64,000 nt of DNA from Talaromyces rugulosus (taxonomy: Eukaryota > Ascomycota > Eurotiomycetes > Eurotiales > Trichocomaceae): assembly GCF_013368755.1 (NCBI RefSeq), contig NC_049563.1:1054001-1118000 (forward strand), in the 5' to 3' direction. Every line of letters starts with the position of its first letter. The stretch's first letter is position 1. A program made the position numbers and the translations under genes. Of this stretch, positions 11,858 through 22,455 are shown in pieces. Below the pieces are notes generated by a model. That model was not told where the DNA came from, did no database searches, and saw only the letters and a program-made list of their open reading frames with translations.

Positions 11858-12330
11858 TACTACTCAAGCCTTGTGTTATTGTATGCCCGATCTTATCTGA
11901 ACGGCACTTCTGACAACTCTCCGTGTTTATGGCGGCAGCCCCAGGTAGATTGGATATACCAAGTTCTGACGGGCTTGGGAATAGGACCTCGGCATTCAGC
12001 AGTAAGGTTTGGCCGCACAAGTCGTGCTGAAAGCCGAAGTTGTCCCTCCTTGGCGCATCGCTAATGTTTCGGTCCCATATTTGTCTATGCCGCCCAAAAA
12101 ACGAATTTCTACACCAGCTAGCACGGAATCTGCAGAAGATGATTCTGGCCGATACGACAGCCAACACTGGTGGATATTTAGTGCCACAGAACTGCGTACC
12201 GTGCCGCTAGGATTGCTGCCACAGGTTCTGGATGCATATAACAAGACTGTCGACAATACATTATATGTCGGTATGGCTGTTGCTGTTTAAATGTTGTTGG
12301 AAAAGGTATCAAGGCCGTACCTGGCAAAGT

Positions 12331-13110
12331 CGATCATTGAGAAGGGCCTCCGTTGGTGATTTCTTTCTCTCCCTTCTCTTTCTTGTGTAGTTTTCACCTC
12401 AGATGAACTTTGTTTAATTTGATATATTCACATTACAAGCCCATTATTTAACGCTAATTGGACTTAGTCTGAGCGTTTCAACGTTGTCAAGTAACTACAT
12501 TTCAACAAGGTTAGGGCTACATATAGGGTTAATTATGTCACTCGGCGCTACATCAAGCCCTGTTCCTATTACACAGGACAGACAGCAATTCGCACAACCC
12601 TAAAAGATACACGTGGTGATTAAGTACTAGCATCGTAGTATATACATACATTTGAGGGAATCTAAAACAACGCCAACAGCAAAAAAATGCCGTTTCAGAA
12701 TTCCTAGAAACCGACCCTCCCTGGTACATGTAAATATTCAATCAATGTATCGAGGTCAAGACATGTCGTTGCAGAATCGCTCAAGTTTCATGGCCCAAAA
12801 AAAGAAAGAAACACAGCAGAAGCCACCAACCACAGAGATTTAGGAAATAAATGGGTTTCACATATAAACAGAGAAAAACACCGTATGCCGTGAGCGGATT
12901 CCCCTTCTAATGCTGTGCCCCGAGTTGAAAACGCCATCCAGTACATGAAAAAAGAAAGGAAGAGAGAAAAACATGAGCGTACATCAGCGTCATCCATATC
13001 GTTGCGTTAGGCCGGTAAAAGTAGAAGAAAAAACAAACAAACAAAGAGGCAAGAGACAGAGTCTCTCTCTTCATACAGATGCAACGGGTATCCAAAAACC
13101 GATAAAATGC
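12331..13110. other. Intergenic / 3' region of kcs1
   Basis: Downstream side of kcs1 (minus strand), with A-rich and T-rich runs such as those near 12795 and 13030. The long 3' side may hold the kcs1 3' UTR. No supported gene. Confidence 0.45.
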
Positions 13111-16100
13111 TCAAAAACTGACCTCCCCTGGGTCGCTTTCTACTACAGCGTCAACCCAGAAAGCATCCGTAGAGCTCTGCTGGCTCGTAGTTCGATGTCC
13201 CTGGGCCAAGCCTTCGGTCTCACCACGCTCAAAGACGTCCTCTTGGCCCACCTCCTTCAATATTCTTTGGAAATACATGCGAAGTGTACGGAGGCCCCGT
13301 AGGTAGCCTCGGTCTATGTCGTCTAGGTGATAAGGCCGACAAGACACATCTGGGGGGAACTCATCTTCTCCTGTCACGCAATTGGCGAAATCCACAATCT
13401 TGAGTTTCACATCGTCATTGTTATTGTGCCAATCATCAGAAGCCCGCCTATCAAGAGTTGGCCGTTCATTGCTCTGTGGCTCCTTGGAATCGGCCGGGAT
13501 CTTTTTCGGTTCCTTGGACGGGTCGCCATCATAAAGGATAAGAAGGCTGCTGGCATAGAAACGGTAGCTTTTCAGGTTCCGAATCATGTTCTCAAGTGTG
13601 CTTAGCTGGCCCAGAATGCTGGGAATCTTTTTCACAATGCTCCGATGGCTGACACCGTCATAGAGAAATCGTGTTAACGCATCTTGAAACTCACGGCCGG
13701 AAGATAGATCTCGGCCATAATACTTGTCTTCGAAAAGGTATTCCTGCTTCTTGATATTCCATGTCTGCATGCCGCACAACCGTACCCCCAACTGTTGCGA
13801 TGTAGTTGTCTGACACTTGCGGCGCTGGGATTTCTTCTTTTTCTCATCCGCATATAGTCCGTACTGTCGAGTTCCCATTTTCAAATCAAGGACACATGGT
13901 TTATTCATACCAGCCGTTAAATCTTCTAACAAGATGAAGAACTGCACACGGTCGTCTCGCTTGGTCTGTGCCTCTTGGGGATTAATTGGAACATGCATAG
14001 AGTCCACATCAACGTCCGGTGGGTGAGTCGGAAGCTGCAGAGGCGAGCCAAGTTTTGAGGGCGATCGTGCCAGAGAATCGCTCGTTTTGAGTAGGCTTGC
14101 GTTGGAATTTTTATCGACTGGAGAGAGGGAAGGTTCAGCAGGAGTATCGCCTTCCATGGTAAAAATCGCATCTTCTTGGTCCCCTCCGTAGCCGTCGTCT
14201 TCAAAGAACATGAGATCACCAGAATCGCCGCTAGTAAGACTCCGCCGTCTTTGCAGACCACTTCCAGAATGCCGTCTCCTAAGCGTCCGATCTGCGGCTA
14301 GCGAGCTTGATCGAGGTGGCGTTTCGGAGGTTCGAATCCTCTCCAGAGGGTTTGAGTGCCTTTCCAAAGCACTCGATGCAGAAGATGAGAGTTGGGGTCC
14401 TTCTTGAGCAGTGGCCTTTACAATATCGATTGCACGGCTCTTGGGTGGAGACCTTCCACCGCTAGTACCTCGACTCGATACCCGATCTTCTGAAACATCG
14501 CCATTGCTACGACCTGTGTCGGAGCGGTACCGCGGTAAGGTCGGATGACCTCGCACGTTGCGGCGGGTATGATGGATCGGGGGAGGGCTGAAAACTTCAC
14601 GAAGAACTTGCTCTTGTAATTTCCTGTTTACTGTAGTCGCGCCCCAGATTTTTGGCTTCCTCAAGTGGGAAATCGTTTGCTGCCGCAGGTCATTTGTAAG
14701 ATTACTCTTCGGGGTATTCTCGCCAGATTCGGATTTATATCCAGCCGACATTGACCCAAACGGCCTCGCATCCTCAGCACTTCGGGCCCGGGGCATGAAA
14801 AAATCTGTGGGAATGATATGTCTATTATTTTCCAGGATGACTTTGGGAATTACGCCTGTAATTTGCTGTTGGCTGAATATTCTTGGCTGCTCCTGGCTTT
14901 TCGGCGCACTCGTGGTAGTTTCCTTGGGAAGGCTCAGATCAGTAGACTTCTGTGGCTCGGGGATAGAAGCTTTGGTTTGCTCATTGCTTGTGGTACTGCG
15001 TTTCTTGGAATGCTTTGGTTTCTTAGAAAAAGTCACATTTAACACTCCGATATACCTAGATTCATGTCAATAACAGGCCATTTCCTGGAATAAATAGGGC
15101 TGAACAAACCTGGGCAAGAACATAAGCATTTCAGGATGTCGCCTTTCGATACGTTCATAGAACTCATTTTCGCGATTATTCAGTTGCTTACACACAGCAC
15201 GCCGTGAGAAGCGAAACACAGTGGTGTGTCCACCCACTTGGTGCCGATATGGTTTCAGTTCTACCGCACCAAGAATGCCGGTTTTGGTGTGCTTGCGACG
15301 GTGGCGCAACGGTCTTTGAGTCGGCGTCATCGCTAAATGTTCTGCATCGTCTGTTAAACTCGAGACTTCGTCTTGCGTGGATAAAGTGCTTTCTGCTTCC
15401 GATTCCGAAGTTGACTCGTGGCTATATTCAGAGATAGTGGCCAAAGCCTTCTCTTCGGCATCGCTAAGAGCCGAGAAGTCTCCATGCAATATACTGCTGT
15501 CCTTTTGGGAATGTAATGATATATCGATATGGTTTGTGGTAGGTTCAGGCTTGGCGACATCCTGTTTGGCTAACGTGTATCCTTCTTCATCGTGACGATA
15601 TTTTGAAAAAGACGGCTCCGTTGCAGAAGGCGCGGCCTCGTGAGGAAAATACAATGCAGACGAAATATGCTCGTCTTCGTCTTCGTCGACGGCAAGTTCG
15701 CCAAGGTCGTCTGTACGGCAGACCTGACTAGAAGGTGTGCTATGGTCGATCAAGCTACTAGGCGATTGGTCTCCATCATAAAACTCTCGCGCCTCTCTCC
15801 GGACTACTTTGGTGAATCGGGTCGGGACGCTAGGGGAGAAAGAGCCACCGCGGTCGCCGCCAGTTGTCAAATGAAAATTGCGAATCTCCTCTGACAAGCT
15901 TCTTGGTATGGTTCGGAAAGGGTGTTGTGATAGCTCGGAGGCATCAACGCTGAGCACTTGCTCTGTATCTTCCGGTTCCTGTACTATGTCCTCGGTTTCC
16001 ATAATATTTTCTCGGCTATCATCATGGACTGGCGGTGGCTGATAAAGGGCGGCATGGGTTGGTCGAGGTGTAGACGGACTTTCCGGGTCTGCTTCTTCCA

Positions 16101-17349
16101 ATAGCTCGTGGCCACTGACTATCCCTGCATTTTCCAGCTGTCGCTCCCGATCATCACGCCTTTTGCGATCCGGAGATGTGTTTTCCTTGAACAAGCCAAG
16201 ATAATGACTAGATTTGCGACTCCGTACATGAGAAGCCGGCTCGGTATTGGTAAGATCGGCCTCAATTGACTCCTCTACCCGGGTGGCGCGCCCGCGGCTC
16301 GTGCTGCGATTGAGTTTAGTATTCCACGTAACATCGACCGTTCCATCGCCATGTTTCAGATGCCTCGAGGTCTGCCAAGGGTCGGGGAATGAATGTTCAT
16401 GGTCCCCGTTAGATGAATCCAACATTGGGATATTATGAAGACGCGGGCGCGGGGTGGCTGAGGTTGGGGGAAGAAAGGAATGCTCGGGGTGGTCGTGGGT
16501 GGCAAGGGAAGATGGTTCGCTGTCGTTGCCCTCGGATGCGATTTTTCGCAGTGGATGGAATGTTTCTCGAATGGCAATGCGATGCGTTCCTGCAATCTTG
16601 GAGCTTTCCACCGTCTCCTGCTGCTTTACCCAGCCAACATGAGAGCCGGCCAGCGGTGACGAAGGGGCCTGGAGAGCGATATCTGACGGGCGACGAAAAG
16701 GCGTTGACTGGGACGTGGGTTTCGATGGGGATATGGCAGTGTTAGTTTTGTTGTTGTTGTCCTCGTTGGAAGGAGAAGTCGCAGAGGCGGCAGTATCGGG
16801 AGGGGTTCTCGGTGATGAGACAATGGAGATGGGGGAAGCAGGAGAAGCATCTCCTCGACTCAATTTCAGCAGTGTCTCCTTGTCGGGCCGGAGACTCCCT
16901 CGCACAGGACGTAGTAGCGGGGTGGAAGCAGCGGAAGAAACATCGTTGTTGTCGGAAGGGAGGTAGTGAGTGGCAAAGATACTGTCCCTCTCGGAGAGCT
17001 GGGGGGTGTGAGGGCGAAAGGAGGGCTTTGCAGCAGCAGCAACGATTGACGAGATAGGAGCAGGCTGGTAATGCTCCGAGGGAGTGGTGCTGGCCCTCTT
17101 CAGCGAAAGGCCGGTGGGAGCAGCAGGCTGTTTGGGGCTCCAGCTCTCATGGTGGTGGTCCTGGTCCCATGGAATCTGCCGGTGACGCTCGTGCTCCAGC
17201 TCGGGCTGCGAATGGACAGGCGCTGCAGAGCCGGGGCCATGCAGCAGCTGCTGGCCTTGCCCGTTGGAGAAGGCATGGGAATCGGCGGCACCAGGCGTCA
17301 CCAGCGATCCAGGCGGGGCATGACCGGTAGCGGAACGAGGCCTGGACAT
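13111..17349 (-). CDS. kcs1: Inositol hexakisphosphate kinase Kcs1
   Basis: This enzyme phosphorylates InsP6 and InsP5 to inositol pyrophosphates that signal phosphate status. Two exons, 17349-15110 and 15055-13111, give about 1394 aa; the 54-nt intron restores [17 protein letters not shown]. The first part is a long disordered Ser/Pro-rich region. The kinase halves follow: [16 protein letters not shown] near the end of exon 1, the PxxxDxKxG signature [14 protein letters not shown] near residue 1130, then [10 protein letters not shown] and the metal-binding VDFANC near the C-terminus. The open frame runs on upstream to 17637, but the ATG at 17349 ([14 protein letters not shown]) gives a more natural N-terminus. 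The spacing between the kinase halves is enlarged by a Ser-rich insert of over 300 residues, usual for fungal Kcs1. Confidence 0.92.
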
Positions 17350-18443
17350 GGGGGGGACATTGGTCAGAGGGCCTCGGAGAGGATTTTTCCGTTTCGTGCG
17401 AAAGCGACGAGGCTCAGAGAAGCGTTGGGGCGACTGGGTTGCAGGCTGGGGGTGTTGCGAGAAGGAAGAGAAGAAGAAGCCGGGGCGAGTCGAGCGAGGA
17501 AGGCCTGAGGCCAAATGCGGGAAAGGGCGCTTGGCCAATGGCAGCCCGCGCTGGGGAAACGGGGCACAATAACAAACAACAATAAACAACTCGTCAATGA
17601 TTATTAACACTAAGATACTATTACTAAATAATGTCAATGAGAATCTTAATTTCTTGAACTGGGGAGAACAGTCAGTGCAGACTCAGCAAGCCCCCTACTG
17701 GGATCCCCAACCAAAGTGCCGGTGGAGAGCTGAGAGTGGGTTGATGGGATGGGATGGGCAGCTGAAGATAATGATACTACTGCTGCTACCAGACGCAAAC
17801 GAATAGAAAAAGAACAAGTTCCCAAGTATGTATTATTATCATTATTACTGCATCCAGAGTGTTATACATCAATACATCGCAATGACGCGAGGGTCCGTCA
17901 CCGCCATCGCGGAACGCTTGCCGAGAGACGCTAGTCTATTTGTGGCTAGCGTACTGTACCACTGCTTTGTCATCCAGATAATAGGCTTAATAGTAAATAC
18001 TAGCATCGTCGTATGTAGTACGGACCACCATTACTATGAGCACTATAGACTGACCAGTAACTATACATGCAGCACGGCGTTACGTAATGGCCAGATACAG
18101 GAAGCAGTATGTACTATGTATACAAATTCCCCAAAGCAAGGGGTTCCAATTTCACTTTCAATAATACAAGCACCATATGCAATAACAATACAGAGTACAC
18201 ACCCCTCCCCAAAATTACAAAAACAAGGAGCGATAAGAGCAAACCATGCGCCCATGCGCGGCGCCCATTGGCCGTGCACCGTTTACCAGCCATCACCCTG
18301 GGGGAACGCCGCCGCTTATGCTTAGATTCGGGTCAGCGGGCTGATTGGCCGCCTGCCTTTCAAAAGCGGGGCCTTTGCTACTGGTATAATTATACTCGTA
18401 CAGAGGACCGGAAAGGCGGTGGAACGATCGGCGAGTTCTAGAT

Positions 18444-18520
18444 TGAATTGACTTTTTCTTGTCATTTTAGGGATTGCAATTGTTCATTAACATGACAAAC
18501 AAACAAAAACTAAGTCAATT
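18444..18520. repeat. Imperfect inverted repeat
   Basis: The left arm contains AATTGACTTTTTCTTGTCAT; the right arm, read in reverse complement, is AATTGACTTAG followed by a T/G-rich stretch to TTGTCAT. The arms are interrupted by a few extra bases in the right arm and enclose about 28 nt. It may form a hairpin or be a small mobile-element remnant. Confidence 0.4.
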
Positions 18521-19354
18521 GCAAAGGATGCTAGATCGGCCACGAAAGAACGGATGACGCCATCACCAATAAATTTCGTTGATATAGCCGTGGAAATTTC
18601 CTACTTTTCGCCCTGTAATGCAAGCAATTGCCGACACGCCAGCATGCATAATAAATTGGTAATATATTTGTACATTGGTAGAGAGGAAAGTGGTGAACAA
18701 CATCATTGGCTATAGGCGCCGCATCCTTCCTTGCTAGGCATGCCGACTGTCTGCCAATCATCCGAAAACGTGCGCATCTCGCTAGCTGTCTAGGTCGACA
18801 AACTAATTAATTATATCATCATATTATTGAGAGTGACAACTGTGCGTCCTCACCGATAACTGCCCGGCTTCTTGCCGCCTTTGGACATATTCCCCAATAG
18901 AGTAATCTTCTCGGACCACGCATTCCCAATATTGAAGTCTGGCAAAATCCAGTTTGAGTTTGATATAACTACCGGCAAACAGGCATTATTCATGCTCTAT
19001 TCATCATATCTACATTTGATCTCCCCAGTTGGCTTGCCTTTCTGCATCTTCGAATATGAAGGAGTAGAAAAATTCATCGCCTGGGGAAGAAATGTGTGCA
19101 ACAATGCAGTAACAATATTTCTGGGTCGAATAGACTGCTTTCCAAGCCTCAAGTCAGAGTTAGTTCATCTTTCTGTTAAATGCAAACAAAAATCTCCATG
19201 GATCAATGTTGGGTGAACTCCCGAGCACTCGCTCAAATTCATCTAGTATACCCCCACTAACTAGCGAGTCCTTGAAATATGCAATCTCTAAGCTGGTCAC
19301 GATTTTGACGCTATGGTATGAAATTGATGGAGTACTAGCTCCCGTCAAAACCGA

Positions 19355-19433
19355 CCAATCACATCACGAATAAAATAGCAAGAGCCAATCAAAAGATGAA
19401 TAAAGTTGACCTTGACCAATCAGACACGCCAAT
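19355..19433 (+). promoter_or_regulatory. Cluster of four CCAAT boxes
   Basis: CCAAT occurs at 19355, 19385, 19416 and 19429, all in the same orientation, three followed by C or A. The first three are 30-31 bp apart, about three helical turns. CCAAT is bound by the fungal CBC/HAP complex. The nearest downstream gene is the decayed F-box/ankyrin locus. Confidence 0.4.
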
Positions 19434-19918
19434 ATCAGTGGACGCCCCGCAATTTTATAATTTCTTCTTATAGTATATAATGATGTCAGATGGAGTCTAC
19501 TAATCATGGCGAGTAACATAGTCGATATCTTTTAAAGGCCCCTCCTCCAAATATTTTAATTCTTTACTCATGCGTGAATAAATATTTAGAGGTTTTTCAA
19601 AGATTATATTATATATCCCAATATCTTTTTGGATATAAAATTCAAAACGTCCTAGATTGATGTAATATTCTATTTTACATGTTTTCTAGCAGCCCCCTGT
19701 ATAGAACATGAGACAAACCTCATTACATAGTATGGTAGGTTTGTGGGCTCACCTAAACCCTGAATGAGTAGTGTGAGCGTCACGATGATTAAATAGCAGT
19801 GATAATTGTCGGTCAACTTATATGTAAATTTGAAGAGCATTTACATGCACCTATACAAGAATATAACCATTATTCGGTCATTTCGGTCATTATAAGGAGA
19901 TTTCAGCTTATCCACCTT

Positions 19919-21080
19919 ATGTCTCGCAAAAAAAAAGGTGCCCGTTGGGGCAAAAGAATGTTACTTCCGTGCCTCCCTTGGGAAATATTGCTGCTCATAA
20001 GTGAATTTTTGGACCTGAGGACCTCCGTGCCGCGATTATGACCTGCAGTTACATGAACACCGTTTTAGACTCCGTGTTGTACAAACGCGCCATCGCTACA
20101 GGCGTGTACAAGCAAAAGTTTCTATACGCGGCCATTTGGGGCAAGGCAACTGCTATATCTAAATTCTTGAAGGAAGGCGTTTTAATGACCCAATTCAATA
20201 ACAACACCTACACATGGTCGTCCTGTGATTATCACAATCTAAGCCACGCGAAACGGAACACTCCAACTTGGGATCCGGAAATTCATCCACTATTGGCTGC
20301 TGTGCTTTTCGGCCACGTTGAGGTAGTGAGGACGTTGCTAGCAGAGGGCAATGCGAATGTTGACTTTGAGAATGACTCTGGGGAGACCGCATTGATTTAT
20401 GCGATAAATAATGACCGTCTCGATGTGGCCGAAATTCTACTGGAACAGGGAGCGAACCTGATGGTGCTTGATGAGAACGACAACAAATATTCACCGTTTA
20501 TATACGCGGCGAAAGTTGGCAACCAAAATGCGCTTGAATTGATGTTACGTGAACTTCATAATCGCTAAATTCCTACAAACACTATTTCGAACCTGTGTCA
20601 ACGAGCTGTGATGTGGGCCTCACTGACATAGTCGAATTTTTCTTGCTCAACGGTGTCTGTGTCAATGATTACTTTCAAGACGGGGACAGTCTACTTTACC
20701 ATGCATCTATCAAGGCTCATTACAAAATGATCAAACTGTTAGTGAAGTATGGGGCAAGAATGGAAAACGAAAAGGACACTGGTGTGGTGTCTGTCTTTCA
20801 CCACCAGCCACTTCCAGCAGCTAAGCCCGTTGTCAGGGAACTTTTAAAATTCGGTTGTAATGTGGCAAATGGTAATCGTCATGCTTGTGCTTTATGGCGT
20901 ATAGCTCGAGGCTACAACAGAACGCTGAACCCTGACCGTAAACTAATTGGCCTCCTCCAAGAACGCGGATTCGACAAGGAAAAATGCCGGGACAAATGTT
21001 GGGCGAAAAGCAGATATCTCTTCCAAGGGGATGACATGACGAGTGACGAATTTTTTAACTACGTCAAAGGTGATGCATAG
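19919..21080 (+). pseudogene. F-box / ankyrin-repeat protein, frameshifted
   Basis: The N-terminal frame (19919-20041) encodes a basic leader and an F-box-like block, LPWEILLLISEFLDL. The second frame (20038-20568) continues with TCSYMNTVL and ankyrin repeats (HPLLAAVLFGHVEVVRTLL, GETALIYAINNDRLDVAEIL, SPFIYAAKVGNQNALELML). The third (from about 20540 to 21080) has further ankyrin-like units (VGLTDIVEFFLLNGV, LYHASIKAHYKMIKLLVKYG). Two frame changes, near 20030 and 20560, separate them; I find no GT-AG intron that repairs either. F-box/ankyrin proteins act as SCF ubiquitin-ligase adaptors. Either it is a young pseudogene or there are two sequencing errors; the otherwise intact text favours recent decay. 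Confidence 0.7.
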
Positions 21081-21358
21081 CCATTGGATGTTGGCACTTT
21101 CCTTTCCAACAGTGTCGAAGAAAATTGTTCTCCTTGATTTTATTTCTAGTTGGACAAAGTAATGATAATCCTTATTGAAGCACGTGTGCAAAAATTGCAA
21201 CACAAAGGATATTTCCATCGTCTACCGATGGATGACTGGACGGTTCTCCTTACTTCACTTCCCATTGTTGCTCTTTGACTGTGCAATTCCAGTCTAATTC
21301 AAGTATGTATGGACTATCATTTATTGATATTCTCTAATTACCATTATTCATATTAATT

Positions 21359-22130
21359 CTAACTACTCTTAAAAACTTCCTCCCAGAAGGCAAAGATTTG
21401 GTCACTCAACACCTCCGTGATATCCACATACTCATGAGGCGCATCCGTAACCAGACACATTTCATTCCGAACGTCAACCTCCGTAAGAATTCGGCACATG
21501 GGCTCCATATTCTGCTGAGCAGTCTCACTTTCCTTGCCAACAAGTAATTGGACCCCCGTCGTTAGAGAGTCCAAGGCCTTTGTGCCGGATAATACTTGGA
21601 TGAGTCACCAAAGGTGTCGTGGATGCGCTCCCCAGACGCTCATTCGCCAGCTGCATGTGCAGCGTTGGTGTAATCGAAGATACCACACCGAAGACATCAG
21701 GATACTTCAGCCCGAGGTGAAGCGCAGCACCATACCCGCCCATAGAGAAGCCCTCAACGGCCCAGAAGCGAGTTTCGCCCCTCACGCGGAATGTCTTCTA
21801 TTTCAAGTGTGTGATAAAATCTGCCACGGCAACATCTTCAATTCGCTGTTGAACATCGATTGAATTGTACCACCAACCTTGCGGCAGATTGGGGCGCCAG
21901 CACAATGGCAGGCGGCCCTGTTCGGCGGCCAAGTGATATTATGGCAACACCCATGCTCGCTGAGATTGAAAGCCCATTCCACCGTGTAGCCAGATTGGCA
22001 CGGGGTATTCCTTCTCAGGGTCCTCATCCTACTGAGGCGGGAGACTATACAAGTACGATCCTTTTCGATCATCATCAGTCCCCCGAGCGGGCTGCGGATA
22101 CAAGTCATACTGAATGAATATGCGCGGAAA
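21359..22130 (-). pseudogene. Esterase (alpha/beta hydrolase, PF00756-like) pseudogene
   Basis: Read on the minus strand in changing frames: NHFWIDTQFDFSAHIHS, YPVPIWLHGGMGF (strand-turn with oxyanion-like HGG), QGWWYNSIDVQQRIEDVAVADFITHL, the nucleophile elbow EGFSMGGYGAALHLGLKYPD (serine in GFSMGG), and a C-terminal block ending APHEYVDITEVLSDQIFAFW, which holds a plausible catalytic His (DAPHEY). In-frame stops follow WVLP and THLK, and the frame changes after GFSMGG in the region 21530-21570. All catalytic-region pieces are present, so decay looks recent. The segment after SSITPTLH is too divergent or shortened to align by eye. Confidence 0.7.
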
Positions 22131-22455
22131 AATCGAATTGTGTGTCGATCCAAAAGTGATTCATGGTCGTGACAACAGCCGGGGAACGTCGGCGAAACCC
22201 AGCGGGGGGTTTTACCAATTTCCTAAAACAGTTGCAAATTGTAAGTTGAGTCGCTTGCAGAACCTCCCTAATAAAAGTAATACTGTAGCACAAATGAATC
22301 TCGTAAGAATAGTCATGGATTAACAGAGTCTTAATACAGGCCATTAACAATGCACCAACAAAAGAATTACACCATCCATGCATCGCTATCAGTCTGCGCC
22401 GGTGGATACGATGCTTTTACCGGCATCTAAATGCAAAACAAAACAAAAAGAAACA
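22131..22455. other. Intergenic
   Basis: Short spacer between the esterase relic and the 3' end of the snaD gene. Nothing else is recognised. Confidence 0.35.

Larger units (their letters stand above)
11200..12330 (+). pseudogene. MFS drug-transporter pseudogene (C-terminal half), split by a MITE
   Basis: Translated in shifting frames, the flanks of the MITE read as the second half of a DHA-type MFS transporter: RIFLQRSI and GYHIPIWFQAME, then after a frameshift and an in-frame stop SGIRNLAFILAFVVSIIM; beyond the MITE WIYQVLTGLGIG, then AAQVVLKAEVVP in another frame, and finally ATELRTVPLGLLPQVLDAYN with TLYVGMAVAV before a stop near 12288. These match, in order, the conserved blocks of fungal multidrug permeases. 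At least three frame changes and one stop rule out a working protein, and no N-terminal half is recognisable upstream. The MITE alone would have inactivated the gene. The family call is from recognised motifs, not a database search. Confidence 0.75.
17350..19918. other. Long intergenic region upstream of kcs1
   Basis: About 2.6 kb between the kcs1 start and the F-box relic. It holds an inverted repeat (18444-18520), a CCAAT cluster (19355-19433) and a 114-codon open frame at 18872-19216 (plus) that I cannot assign; that frame lacks recognisable domains and is probably chance. AT content rises toward 19440-19700. Part of the left end is likely kcs1 promoter and 5' leader. Confidence 0.4.

Noticed and set aside
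14330..14355. GGAGGTTCGAATCCTCTCC resembles a tRNA T-arm/B box
   Set aside because: It lies inside the conserved open frame of kcs1; no acceptor stem, D-arm A-box or anticodon arm can be placed around it.
16700..17500. Several plus-strand frames opposite the kcs1 5' half
   Set aside because: They are antisense shadows of the biased Ser/Pro-rich coding sequence, without domains.
18872..19216. 114-codon plus-strand open frame upstream of the ankyrin relic
   Set aside because: No recognisable family, no clear promoter or splice partner; treated as chance in a long spacer.
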